Shown: positions 17,959 to 28,200 of the stretch, in pieces
Position numbering within the stretch: position 1 is the first letter of the stretch
Layout: each line of letters opens with the position of its first letter
Assembly: GCA_947499935.1 (NCBI GenBank)
Contig: CANMQH010000016.1
Location: 1-64,000, forward strand
Source: an uncultured Algibacter sp.
Lineage (GTDB): Bacteria > Bacteroidota > Bacteroidia > Flavobacteriales > Flavobacteriaceae
DNA length: 64,000 bases
Reading direction: 5' to 3'
The notes under the pieces: model-generated
Database searches by the model: none
Told to the model about the DNA's origin: nothing
The model's input: the letters and a program-made list of their open reading frames with translations, nothing else
Translations under genes and position numbers: made by a program

Positions 17959-19743
17959 ATGAATTTTACTGTTAAAGGCCTATTACGTAAATTCTTAATC
18001 TGGAAATACAAACATATTTCTGAGCGTCAATTTGTTTATTTACTAAGCATTTTGGTTGGTTTTTTAGCAGGTATGGGAACCGTACTGCTAAAAAACTTAG
18101 TGCATGCTATTAGGTTACTTTTTGAAATTAGCTTTTTTAAAAACTATCAAAATTCTTTATACTTTATATTCCCCATACTGGGTCTATTATTAATTTATAT
18201 CGTAAAACAAACGTGGCTAAAAAAACATATTGGACACGGTATTTCATCAACACTCTATGCCATATCTAAACTTAATGGTATTATACCAAGATATAATATT
18301 TATGCTGCTCTAATTACGGCGCCATTAACCGTTGGTTTTGGTGGTTCGGTTGGTTTACAAGGTCCAGCAGTAAGTATAGGGTCTGCCTTAGGCTCTAATG
18401 CTGCCAGACTCTTCCATATGAACACTAAAACGAGAATGCTTTTAATTGGTTGCGCTTCAGCTGGCGCTATGGCTTCTATGTTTAAAGCACCTATAGCCGC
18501 TATCATTTTTGCTATTGAGATTTTTAGTCTGGATATCGCTTTTGTATCATTAGTACCTCTTTTATTGGCATCGGTCTCTGCTGTTATTACTTCCTACTTT
18601 TTTTTAGGGACAGATGTACTCTTAAGATTTGAATTAACCGATACCTTTGAAATTAAAGACATCCCTTTTTATATGATTCTGGGCATAGCTACGGGTTTCG
18701 CTTCTGTATACTTTTCTAAAGTGTTTTTCGCTATTACCAATTTTTTTAAACAATTTAAAAGTAGAGCAAAACGGTTATTAATTGGAGGGTTGGCCATAGG
18801 TACATTACTCTATATTATCCCACCTCTTTATGGTGAAGGTTATGGTATTATGAACAACTTACTAAAAGGTGACCATTTAGCAGCTATTGGCACAACACCT
18901 TTTAATTTAGATTTATCTAATATTTGGATAGTTATCGCTTTATTACTAGGTATATCGGTATTTAAAGCTATTGCCATGACAACTACATTTGGTGCTGGTG
19001 GTGTTGGCGGTGTATTTATTCCAACATTAGTTATGGGCAGTACTTTAGGTAATGCTTTTGCTAAAATTATTAATAATATTGGTTTGGATTTTAATGTATC
19101 TGAATCTAACTTTACCTTAATTGGTATGACAGGATTAATGGCTGGCGTACTTCATGCACCATTAACCGCTATTTTCCTTATAGCAGAAATAACTGGTGGT
19201 TATGAATTATTTGTACCCTTAATGTTAGTCTCAGCCATTTCGTTTACCATTACAAAATACTATGTATCGCATTCTATTTACACGCTTAAACTAGCTGAAC
19301 GTGGTGAATTGATGACCCATGATAAAGACCAAAACGTACTCATGGTATTGGATATTGACAAGGTTATTGAAACCAATTTTATTATTTTAAAGCCCGACAT
19401 GAAACTTGGTAATATTTTAAAAGAAGCCGTAGCAAAATCTTCTCGAAATCATTTTCCTGTAGTTAATAAACATGACGAGTTTTTAGGCGTTATTCGTTTA
19501 GACGATATTAGACATATTATGTTTAATACCGATTTATATGACCAAGTAGATGTGGCTAGCCTAATGCGTGCAAGCGCTGGTATTATAGATTATGATGACG
19601 ATTCCATGAATGATATTATGGATAAATTTAAATCTAGTGGTGCTTGGAATTTACCTGTAATTAAATCTGGAAAATATTACGGTTATATTTCTAAATCCAA
19701 GCTATTAACCGCTTACAGACAACAATTAATAAATTTTACTTAA
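17959..19743 (+). CDS. ClC-family chloride channel/transporter with C-terminal CBS pair
   Basis: The protein of about 594 residues has the ClC fold: the first anion-site loop GHGISSTLYAI, the second GSVGLQGPAVSIGSA and the third GGVGGVFIPTLVMGS. The gating Glu of ClC exchangers (G-x-E-G-P) is Gln here, which in characterised proteins uncouples proton exchange and favours passive chloride flow. Two CBS domains follow (about residues 450-590), a likely nucleotide-sensing module. The start is set at ATG 17959 because the 17932 ATG lies in the aspS terminator. A small membrane protein gene follows after 3 bp. Confidence 0.9.
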   Translation: MNFTVKGLLRKFLIWKYKHISERQFVYLLSILVGFLAGMGTVLLKNLVHAIRLLFEISFFKNYQNSLYFIFPILGLLLIYIVKQTWLKKHIGHGISSTLYAISKLNGIIPRYNIYAALITAPLTVGFGGSVGLQGPAVSIGSALGSNAARLFHMNTKTRMLLIGCASAGAMASMFKAPIAAIIFAIEIFSLDIAFVSLVPLLLASVSAVITSYFFLGTDVLLRFELTDTFEIKDIPFYMILGIATGFASVYFSKVFFAITNFFKQFKSRAKRLLIGGLAIGTLLYIIPPLYGEGYGIMNNLLKGDHLAAIGTTPFNLDLSNIWIVIALLLGISVFKAIAMTTTFGAGGVGGVFIPTLVMGSTLGNAFAKIINNIGLDFNVSESNFTLIGMTGLMAGVLHAPLTAIFLIAEITGGYELFVPLMLVSAISFTITKYYVSHSIYTLKLAERGELMTHDKDQNVLMVLDIDKVIETNFIILKPDMKLGNILKEAVAKSSRNHFPVVNKHDEFLGVIRLDDIRHIMFNTDLYDQVDVASLMRASAGIIDYDDDSMNDIMDKFKSSGAWNLPVIKSGKYYGYISKSKLLTAYRQQLINFT

Positions 19744-19746
19744 GTC

Positions 19747-19983
19747 ATGAAATATATAATATTATTATTTGCTATAGCATTTTTTACAAGTATTATACTA
19801 GGCTCTATATTAGATTTAGACTATTCGGAAAAACTTATAGGGTTTGGGGTGATTGGTATTTTCTTTATTGTATTTCCATTATTTGCTTATCATCGTTGGA
19901 AAGATAAAGACCCAAAAGATTATATGCTCACAAAAGAAAATTTGGATAAAATGCGAGATAATCAACGAAGAAGAAAAAGTTGA
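19747..19983 (+). CDS. Small two-helix membrane protein
   Basis: The 78-residue protein has two hydrophobic segments (IILLFAIAFFTSIILGSIL and IGFGVIGIFFIVFPLFAYH) and a charged cytoplasmic tail (KDPKDYMLTKENLDKMRDNQRRRKS). It starts 3 bp after the ClC stop, so the two genes form an operon. It may be an accessory of the channel, but no family is recognised and the pairing is the only hint. Confidence 0.75.
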   Translation: MKYIILLFAIAFFTSIILGSILDLDYSEKLIGFGVIGIFFIVFPLFAYHRWKDKDPKDYMLTKENLDKMRDNQRRRKS

Positions 19984-20100
19984 TTTTAAGTAACATTCTG
20001 TTATTCGCTTTTTAAATTAGAATTAACAAGATATCCATTCAAATTCTACTTTTTCAGAAAAAACATTTCACTTATTTATATCGCTGAATTATTTTATATT

Positions 20101-20131
20101 AAACCCGTCCAAAAAAATTGAACGGGCTTTA
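20101..20131 (-). terminator. Terminator of the ELWxxDGT-repeat gene
   Basis: AAACCCGT and ACGGGCTTT form a short GC-rich stem around an A-rich loop, 6 bp past the stop of the minus-strand gene at 20137. Confidence 0.65.
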
Positions 20132-20136
20132 TAGTT

Positions 20137-21744
20137 TTATCTCTTGATAATTTTTTTCGTAATACTAGAAAAACCTGAGTTTAATTTAACAAAATAAATA
20201 CCTTGAGCTTTATCAGCAAACGAGATTTTCATTTTTGAATCTTCTATATTAGTGAAAGACTCAATCACTTTTCCAGTAATATCGGTTATTGAAATACTTT
20301 TTATAGATTTATTTTTATCATTAATAGAAATAAAATCACTTGTTGGATTAGGGTATATATCAATTAAAAGTTGAGAATCTAAACGACCTACACTTAAAGT
20401 ACCTTCTGATATAAAATGCGGTTCTCTTCCTCTAGCATTACTATTTAATGCAAAAAATACAACACCCCCATTATAGCTAAAAAAGTGTTTTGGTTTATTT
20501 TCATCATCATTAGTAATAATAATTTCTTTAGTGTCTTCTTCTGTGCCATCTGAGACCCATAAGTTTGTATTAAAGCCTCCACCAGCAGACATATAAATAT
20601 ACTTATCTGTAGCATAAATTTCTGAAGGCAAAGTAAAACCAGAAGAATTCCCTACTGCTATATCTTTTAACATAAAAGTTCCTGAAGGCGTTCCATCACT
20701 GGTCCAAAGTTCAATACCGTCTTGTCCGTTATTTCCTTTGTAGTATAATTTATCTTTAAAAACAGCTTTATTTTGTGGCGCATAACCATCAGTACCAGGA
20801 TCAGCATCTAATACTAATTGCGTGCCTGCCTCTGTACCATCACTAATCCATAATTCTGGTCCGTTTGTTGTATCACTACCTGCAAAAAGTGCTTTATCTC
20901 CAAGTATCGTAAAAGCTAACTCATTAGAATTATTAGTAGTAGGTCTGTTTAAAACCTTAATTTGTGTAGTACCAGCACTTGTGCCATCTGTAGTCCATAT
21001 GGAACTATTATTCCAAAATATAACCTTATTCCCTAATGTTACTAAATCACTAGGATCAAGACTTGAATCTACCTCAACAGTTCCCGCCTCTGTACCATCT
21101 GTTTTCCATAAACCATCCCTACAAGAGAATAAAAGTTCATCATTTAATATAGCATAATCTTCAGGGAAACTGCCTCTAACAAAAAATGAATCATCTACAA
21201 TATTTTTTACAATTTTAGTTCCTTCCGCTGTACCATCAGTAGACCATAATTCAAAATCACTCCTTCTATCAATTCCTGCAAAATAAACTTTATCATTAAA
21301 AACCGCAAAGCTTGTTAAACTAGAAAAGGATGAGAAAAACAAACCATCATCAGTACCACTAAAAATATCTTTTAATAATTCAGTATTACCAACAGTGCCA
21401 TCAGTAACCCACCATTCTGTTCCATGAGCACCATCATCTGCCGTAAAAATTAATTTATTATTAATTACAAAAAAATTATCACAATCGGATCCAGAAGCTC
21501 CGGGATTAATATCAAAAAAAAGCTCTGTAGTTGTACCATCGTACACCCATAATTCGCTACCGTTTGTTCCATTATTAGCTGTAAAGTAAAGTTTTCCATT
21601 AAATTCTATCATGGATTTTTCTGAAGCTAATGAAATATCCGAATTACCACTCGGATTAATATCTCTTAAAAGTGTTATGTCTTGTTGTGCTTTTATTGTA
21701 ATAGACATCAACAAAGCAAAAAATAAAATGTAGTTTTTTCTCAT
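20137..21744 (-). CDS. Secreted ELWxxDGT-repeat protein with T9SS sorting tail
   Basis: The 535-residue protein has a signal peptide (NYILFFALLMSITIKAQ) and then at least eight repeats with the core ELW-x-x-DGT (ELWVYDGT, ELWSTDGT, ELWISDGT, ELWTSDGT and variants), each with a strand such as KLYFTANNG before it, suggesting a beta-propeller. The C-terminal 75 residues form a type A type IX secretion sorting domain (IDIYPNPTSDFISI to ITKKIIKR), so it is exported and probably surface-attached. Ligand unknown. It has its own promoter (21775-21782) and terminator. Confidence 0.9.
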   Translation of the reverse strand: MRKNYILFFALLMSITIKAQQDITLLRDINPSGNSDISLASEKSMIEFNGKLYFTANNGTNGSELWVYDGTTTELFFDINPGASGSDCDNFFVINNKLIFTADDGAHGTEWWVTDGTVGNTELLKDIFSGTDDGLFFSSFSSLTSFAVFNDKVYFAGIDRRSDFELWSTDGTAEGTKIVKNIVDDSFFVRGSFPEDYAILNDELLFSCRDGLWKTDGTEAGTVEVDSSLDPSDLVTLGNKVIFWNNSSIWTTDGTSAGTTQIKVLNRPTTNNSNELAFTILGDKALFAGSDTTNGPELWISDGTEAGTQLVLDADPGTDGYAPQNKAVFKDKLYYKGNNGQDGIELWTSDGTPSGTFMLKDIAVGNSSGFTLPSEIYATDKYIYMSAGGGFNTNLWVSDGTEEDTKEIIITNDDENKPKHFFSYNGGVVFFALNSNARGREPHFISEGTLSVGRLDSQLLIDIYPNPTSDFISINDKNKSIKSISITDITGKVIESFTNIEDSKMKISFADKAQGIYFVKLNSGFSSITKKIIKR

Positions 21745-21774
21745 AAGAATTGGGATTGAATTTTAAATTATTTG

Positions 21775-21782
21775 CAAAGATA
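21775..21782 (-). promoter_or_regulatory. -7 element of the ELWxxDGT-repeat gene
   Basis: The minus strand reads TATCTTTG, an exact TAnnTTTG match, 30 bp upstream of the ATG at 21744. Confidence 0.6.
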
Positions 21783-21892
21783 TTTTTTTTAAAACTATTT
21801 CCCTAGGAAAATATTTAAAATATTGATAGTAATATTATTAACTACAATAGTATAGAAGATTAATAAATATGTAAATGAGAGAGAATGTACGG

Positions 21893-22342
21893 CTAATTCA
21901 AATTACGTTTTTCAACAAAAAATCGTTTCAAAAGACTTGAAGCTTCCTCTTCTAGCACACCTCCTATAATAGTTGTTTTTGGATGTAATTTAGTTTTCAT
22001 ATTAATACAACCACGCTCCATATCTCTAGCCCCATAAACAATTTTAGATATCTGACTCCAATACAAAGCTCCAGCACACATTTGGCAAGGCTCTAGCGTG
22101 ACGTATAATGTACATTTTTGAAGGTATTTACCGCCTAAAAAATTAGCTGCAGCGGTAATGGCTTGCATTTCGGCATGTGCTGTAACATCGGTTAAGGTTT
22201 CTGTTAAATTATGACCTCGAGCAATAATTTTATTATCAATAACAATTACAGCACCTACAGGAATTTCTCCTTTATCAAAAGCCGCCTCGGCTTCTTGGAG
22301 TGCTTTTTTCATAAAATAAATATCATCAAAAGGTTCTATCAT
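21893..22342 (-). CDS. tadA: tRNA-specific adenosine deaminase (or related nucleoside deaminase)
   Basis: The 149-residue zinc deaminase has the family motifs TAHAEMQAI (His ligand and catalytic Glu) and LEPCQMCAGAL (two Cys ligands). TadA edits A34 to inosine in tRNA-Arg(ACG). Length and motifs fit TadA; a guanine or cytosine deaminase paralogue is the main alternative. The -7 element at 22348-22355 sits 5 bp before the ATG, so the message is probably leaderless. Confidence 0.88.
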   Translation of the reverse strand: MIEPFDDIYFMKKALQEAEAAFDKGEIPVGAVIVIDNKIIARGHNLTETLTDVTAHAEMQAITAAANFLGGKYLQKCTLYVTLEPCQMCAGALYWSQISKIVYGARDMERGCINMKTKLHPKTTIIGGVLEEEASSLLKRFFVEKRNLN

Positions 22343-22347
22343 AAAAA

Positions 22348-22355
22348 CAAAAATA
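22348..22355 (-). promoter_or_regulatory. -7 element of tadA, abutting the start codon
   Basis: The minus strand reads TATTTTTG at 22355-22348 and the ATG begins at 22342. The predicted start of transcription coincides with the start codon. Confidence 0.5.
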
Positions 22356-22441
22356 CAATTTCAAATGGTTTTATACATCGCGGCAAGAAGTTTGATAATT
22401 ATTAGTAATCTATCACTTTCAAAAATTTAAAATCTAGCTGT

Positions 22442-23416
22442 ATGAAAAAATACTATTCAATTTCTATCCCTAAGCCCTGTCATGAAAATTGGAATAGCAT
22501 GACTTCAAAAGAAAAAGGTCGATTTTGTAATTCTTGTGCTAAAACCGTAATTGACTTTACGAAAATGAACAATACCGAGATTCAGGATTTTATTGTTGAA
22601 AATAAAAACAAACGCATTTGTGGGCATTTTAAGCAGTCGCAACTAGATAGTATTAACATTCAAATTCCTGCTCAAATTTTAAAACAACATCAAAATTTTC
22701 ATCGTGTATTTTTATTGGCTTTGTTAATCGCTATGGGAACCTCTTTAATGAATTGTACCAATAAACATGGAGAAAGGCAAAAAATTGATAGTATAGAAGT
22801 GATTGATACAGTTATTGAAAAAACAATAGATACCACTAAAACTACAGCACACAAAATAAGTAACGATACAATCGTAAAAAAGTCATGTTCTGCTAATACT
22901 ATACTAAAAAATAATATTATTACCTCAACATTAGGAGAACCAATAGTAGACTCTATTCTAGAAAAACCAGAAGTAAATACCATTGTCCTTCCAGAGCCAG
23001 TTCTTGAAGGTATGATTGATATTATGGGAGATATTGAAATAATTGATGATGATCATGTAATAAGCTGTAACCTTATGAATATAGATTCTCCTCCTCAATT
23101 TAAAAATACACCTTCTAAATTATCAAACCAAGAAAAAAAGGACTACTTCACAAAACAAATACATAATGTAGTTTCTAAAAATTTTAATGCTTCATTTAAC
23201 CTTGATTTAACAGGGCATCAAAGAATAGTTTCACAATTTATAATTGACGAACATGGTAATATCGCTGATATTAAAGTTAGAGCTCCTCATCCCGATTTAG
23301 AAAAAGAAGCAAGGCGAGTTATTAACTTACTCCCACAATTTGAACCAGCTAAACAACGCGATAGACCTGTAAAAATGACTTACGATTTACCCATAGTTTT
23401 TCAAATAGAAGAATAA
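22442..23416 (+). CDS. TonB-like energy transducer with N-terminal Cys-rich domain
   Basis: The 324-residue protein starts with a cytoplasmic Cys-rich segment (CHENWNSMTSKEKGRFCNSC and a later KRICGHF), like a small zinc ribbon found at the N-terminus of some Bacteroidota membrane proteins. One membrane helix follows (FHRVFLLALLIAMGTSLMNC, about 81-101), then a Thr/Ile/Asp-rich periplasmic linker and a TonB C-terminal domain (about 240-322: SQFIIDEHGNIADIKVRAPHPDLEKEA). The domain should contact TonB boxes of outer-membrane receptors. No ExbB/ExbD genes are adjacent. The N-terminal domain is unusual for TonB and might sense a metal or redox state. Confidence 0.8.
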   Translation: MKKYYSISIPKPCHENWNSMTSKEKGRFCNSCAKTVIDFTKMNNTEIQDFIVENKNKRICGHFKQSQLDSINIQIPAQILKQHQNFHRVFLLALLIAMGTSLMNCTNKHGERQKIDSIEVIDTVIEKTIDTTKTTAHKISNDTIVKKSCSANTILKNNIITSTLGEPIVDSILEKPEVNTIVLPEPVLEGMIDIMGDIEIIDDDHVISCNLMNIDSPPQFKNTPSKLSNQEKKDYFTKQIHNVVSKNFNASFNLDLTGHQRIVSQFIIDEHGNIADIKVRAPHPDLEKEARRVINLLPQFEPAKQRDRPVKMTYDLPIVFQIEE

Positions 23417-23426
23417 TAAAATCTTG

Positions 23427-23434
23427 TACTTTTG
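23427..23434 (+). promoter_or_regulatory. -7 element of dxs, abutting a GTG start
   Basis: TACTTTTG is an exact TAnnTTTG match. The GTG start codon follows after 4 bp (23439-23441), so the transcript should begin at or near the start codon. This argues against the TTG at 23424, which lies upstream of the -7 element. Confidence 0.6.
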
Positions 23435-23438
23435 TGTT

Positions 23439-25196
23439 GTGCAAGATGCTTTATTAAATCATATCAATTCTCCAAAAGAATTACGTCTTTTAAAACAAGA
23501 AGACCTAAAGCAACTTGCTATAGAGCTTCGCGAGTTTATTATTAATATCGTGGCAACTAAAGAGGGCCATTTAGGTGCTAGTCTAGGTGTTGTAGAGTTA
23601 ACCATTGCTTTACATTATGTTTTTAACACTCCTATTGACCAACTAATATGGGATGTTGGCCATCAAGCCTATGGACATAAAATTTTAACTGGCAGAAAAG
23701 ATAATTTTCATACCAACAGACAACTTGGAGGGTTAAGTGGTTTTCCTAAACGAGACGAAAGTGTTTATGACACCTTTGGAGTTGGGCATTCTTCTACCTC
23801 TATTTCGGCAGCATTAGGTATGGCTATTGCATCACAATTAAAAGGCGAAGACAAACATCACATTGCCGTTATTGGTGATGCCAGTATTGCTAGCGGTATG
23901 GCTTTTGAAGGTTTAAATCATGCAGGAGTTACCAATGCTAACTTACTTGTTATTTTAAATGACAATGCTATTGGTATAGACCCCAGTGTAGGTGCCTTAA
24001 AACAATATTTAACTAATGTAAAAAAAGGCACGCAAAAACAAGACAATATTTTTGAAGCTTTAAATTTTGATTATTCAGGCCCTATTGATGGGCATGATAT
24101 GAATACTATTATATTAGAATTAAAACGGTTAAAAACGGTTAAAGGCCCTAAATTTTTACACATTATTACTACAAAAGGTAAAGGTTTAAAACAAGCTGAA
24201 GAAAACCAAGTAAAATATCATGCTCCTGGAAAATTTAATGCTAACACAGGAGATTTGATTACTAAAAGTAATATTGAACAGCCTCCTAAATATCAAGATG
24301 TTTTTGGGCATACTATTGTAGAACTGGCTAAACAAAACCAGAATATTGTTGGTATTACACCAGCGATGCCAACGGGGAGTTCTCTAAAATATATGATGGA
24401 TGAAATTCCTGATCGTGCTTTTGATGTTGGCATTGCAGAACAGCATGCAGTAACCTTAGCCGCTGGTATGGCTACCCAAGGATTAATTCCATTTTGCAAT
24501 ATCTACTCCACCTTTTTACAACGTGCTTACGATCAAATTATTCATGATGTTGCTTTACAAAAATTACCTGTCATTTTTTGTTTAGACCGTGCTGGATTAG
24601 TAGGCGAAGATGGCGCCACACACCATGGTGTTTTTGATTTATCTTATTTAAGATGCATTCCAAATCTTATTATTTTTGCTCCTAGAAATGAAATTGAGCT
24701 ACGAAATATTATGTATACAGCACAACTTGGTTTAGATTTACCTATTGCTATTCGTTATCCTAGAGGCAGAGGTACCATTATAGATTGGAAACAACCTTTT
24801 TCAAAAATAGACATAGGTAAAGCCGTTACGCTACAAAACGGTGAGACCATAGCTGTTTTAAGTATTGGTACAATTGCTAAAAATGTCTCTAAAGCCATAA
24901 AGTATATGGAAGAAGTCTCGCATTACGATATGCGTTTTGTAAAACCTTTAGACGAAACCTTGCTTCATCATATTTTAAAAAAATACAATACCATTATTAC
25001 CATTGAAGACCACACGGTAGAAGGTGGTTTTGGCAGTGCCATTTTAGAATTTGCAGCAAACAATAACTACAAAAACAAAATAAACGTATTAGGAATACCT
25101 AATACGTTTATTGAGCATGGTCATGTAAATAAACTACAGCAATCTATTCATTTAGATGTAAATAGCTTAAGACATTACATTAACAGATTACTTTAA
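23439..25196 (+). CDS. dxs: 1-deoxy-D-xylulose-5-phosphate synthase
   Basis: The 585-residue TPP enzyme joins pyruvate and glyceraldehyde 3-phosphate, the first step of the MEP isoprenoid pathway. Motifs: KEGHLGASLGVVELTIALHYVF, WDVGHQAYGHKILTGR, the TPP/Mg motif GDASIASGMAFEGLNHAG continuing to LNDN, and the transketolase-type second half (DRAGLVGEDGATHHG). The length is short for Dxs but usual for Bacteroidota. I choose the GTG at 23439 because the promoter -7 element covers the upstream TTG. Its product feeds the polyprenyl synthase at 8123. Confidence 0.95.
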   Translation: MQDALLNHINSPKELRLLKQEDLKQLAIELREFIINIVATKEGHLGASLGVVELTIALHYVFNTPIDQLIWDVGHQAYGHKILTGRKDNFHTNRQLGGLSGFPKRDESVYDTFGVGHSSTSISAALGMAIASQLKGEDKHHIAVIGDASIASGMAFEGLNHAGVTNANLLVILNDNAIGIDPSVGALKQYLTNVKKGTQKQDNIFEALNFDYSGPIDGHDMNTIILELKRLKTVKGPKFLHIITTKGKGLKQAEENQVKYHAPGKFNANTGDLITKSNIEQPPKYQDVFGHTIVELAKQNQNIVGITPAMPTGSSLKYMMDEIPDRAFDVGIAEQHAVTLAAGMATQGLIPFCNIYSTFLQRAYDQIIHDVALQKLPVIFCLDRAGLVGEDGATHHGVFDLSYLRCIPNLIIFAPRNEIELRNIMYTAQLGLDLPIAIRYPRGRGTIIDWKQPFSKIDIGKAVTLQNGETIAVLSIGTIAKNVSKAIKYMEEVSHYDMRFVKPLDETLLHHILKKYNTIITIEDHTVEGGFGSAILEFAANNNYKNKINVLGIPNTFIEHGHVNKLQQSIHLDVNSLRHYINRLL

Positions 25197-25200
25197 TTTT

Positions 25201-28200
25201 TTATCTAATAATAATTCTATGAGTAGTTGCTACATTATCTTGAGAAACCACTCTAACAATATATAATCCACTAGATGTATTAAGCGATATCTCAGACGTA
25301 TTTGCATTATTAAAATCTAGTTTATCATTATAAACCGTTTTACCGCTAATATCAAAAATAGAAACAGTACTTCTTCCTACACCATTTGGCGCAGAAATTT
25401 GAAAATTTCCATTAGACAGTGTTGGGTAAACTTTAATTGCATCTTTTTGATTAAAACTTACAGTTTCATTAGATAATGTACTACCATCTTCTGTAAATAG
25501 CCCTGTAAACATACCTCTACCATAAGTAGATGCTAATACGGTATTATCACTTGTTCTTAAATCAAAACTAGTTACTTTAACATCTTTCATACCGTTTTGA
25601 GCTTGAGTCCAGTTTGGATTAGCATCATTAAAATTAGACGTTCCCCAAACACCAAGTTCTGTACCTACTATAACTTCATTTCTATTAAATGGATTAGACA
25701 GTATAGCTCTTACAGGAAAATCTGGTAAATTACCTTCTTTATTTTCCCAAGTTGTTCCTCCATCAGAGGTATAAAACACACTCTCTATACCATAATTAAA
25801 AAACGTTACATAAATATCATCTTCTGTGTCTCCTAAAGCTATATTAGAAACACTTCCAAAAAAATCACTTGAAGATATATCTGTAAATGTTGGCGTAGCA
25901 TCATCAGCATCTGTGATTTTTAAAACCCTTCCTGCTTCTAAACCAACAAACAATGTTCCCGAAGTAAATGTAGACACTTTAAATGCTGAAGGACGTCTGT
26001 TAATTAATGGATCTGTTAATACATCTTTAGTTGCAGATGTATTCCCTAAAGTATATCTATTAATCTGAAAACTACTACCTGCTGTACCGTTTGTAAATAA
26101 CAAATTAAGGTCACTATCTAAAGCTGCAGGATTTATAAAATCTCCAGAACCGTTATCATCATCTATAGTATATCTAAATCCTCCATTGTTAATATTTCTT
26201 AAAACATAATTGTTATTTGTAAATGAAGCAATAACGTATTGATTGTCTCTATCTATAAAAACAAAACCACCATCACCACCTCTATTAATATCGCTAAATC
26301 TATTAACTCCAGTGTTAGCTGAATTTGCGTATAGTGTACCATTATCTTGAGAGCCACCTAAAATTCTTTCGTTAGCTTGATCTTGTCCTATAGATCCATT
26401 ATAAAACTGAACCGTATTATAATTACGCTCTCTATTATTTATTGCTGGTGGAGTAGAAGATAAAGACGATGCATAATACACGCCGCCATCATTACCAATT
26501 ATAGCTTGACTAGGATTAGATGGATTAAAAACAAGTGCATGCTGATCGGCATGTACATCGGGTACATTTAAGTCATTTAAATCATTATTTCTAGACCATC
26601 TAGAAATCTGACTCCAACTACTACCTGAATTTGTAGACCTAAAGAAATCTATACCCCCAGCATATATAATATTATCATTAGTTGGATCAACTTCAATAAC
26701 TAGATTATAAAACGCTTGGCCTCTTGTAAAATCATCATCAAAAATACCTGTATCTGCATCACTTGGTAAACTCAATAAGGTTTCACTATTAAAAGCATCT
26801 GTTGTTTTAGACATATATAAAAATGGAGCTACAAAAGCATTACCACTAACCGTTCTTACACGACCTAAAACATAAACAGTTTCATCGTTAGTTTTAGATA
26901 CGGCTATTTCTGTACGAGCTCCATTAGGGATTACCTTCTTTTCAACAAAAGTTGTTCCGTTTGTTGATGAGAATATAACGCCACCACCAATACCATTAAA
27001 ATTACCTTTTGTTGCTAACCATATGGTGTTATTTACACTTAACTCTATATCATTAGGTTCATACTCAACGCCACCTGTAGTCGTTGGCAATGATACTCTA
27101 GACCAACTTGAACCTTCATTTGTAGATTTATATAATCCGTAGTCCTCGCCTCCTAAAATAGATCTTGGTGAAGATTCTACAAACTCTGAAGATCCTGCAG
27201 CAACATAAACTTCACTAGTAGTGCCTAAGTCTCTTACTTGTATATCATTTATATGTTGAACTCCAGGAGTAACAAATTGTCCTTCAAAGGCAACAGAAGT
27301 CGTTGATTGCATAGTTACATTAACTGTAGAGCCTGAGTTTAATTGATTAATTATAGCGAGTCCCTGAGCTCTAGAAATCATTGCAGAAGGAATGGTTATT
27401 GAACCATCGGCACCTCCCAAAGTTGTTGGAGGCCCAGCAATATTATTAACAATTAAAACACCAATAGCACCCTGATCCTGAGCATTTTTAACCTTTGTGG
27501 TAAAAGGACAAAGACCACGTTCAATAACAGCAATATTACCATTAATGCTAGCTCCATTAGTTATGGCACTACATGCTAAACTTGGATTTGCTGTACCATC
27601 GTCTGCCAATGCTAAATTTCCAGATAAGGTTCCTAAAACCGGACCAAAAGCGGCACCAACTAATTGATAATCTCCAGCTATGACACTAGGTGAATTTACA
27701 GTAAGTTGCGTAGATGTTGCAAACGTAGTTTCTCCAGAAACACCACCAAAAACTCGTGACCAAGTTGTACCAGCATTAGTGGATCTCCATACACCATTAC
27801 CATTTACATCGCCCTGAACATAACTCTCTCCTGTTCCTGCATAAAATATATTTGTGTTATTAGGATCAAAAGTAATACAGGTGATTGATAAATTTTGAGG
27901 AATATTGACTTCTGTCCATACAGAATTAACATCTGTAATATTATTATTTACCCATAAACCGCCACTTACAGCACCAGCAAAAACACGTCTGTTTGTTGGA
28001 TCGTTTGGATCATACATAAGTGCTCTTGTTCTACCTCCTACATTATTTGGTCCTCGTTCTACCCAGTCGTTAGTATTTTCACCAGGAACTCTTGCTGATA
28101 ATAAACGTTGACGTAATTCTTCTTGCAATTTATGTTTTTTCTCAGGTTCTGGCTTTCCTGTTAACGGGTTCATTGTAAGTTCCCAATCTCTCTCAAAATA

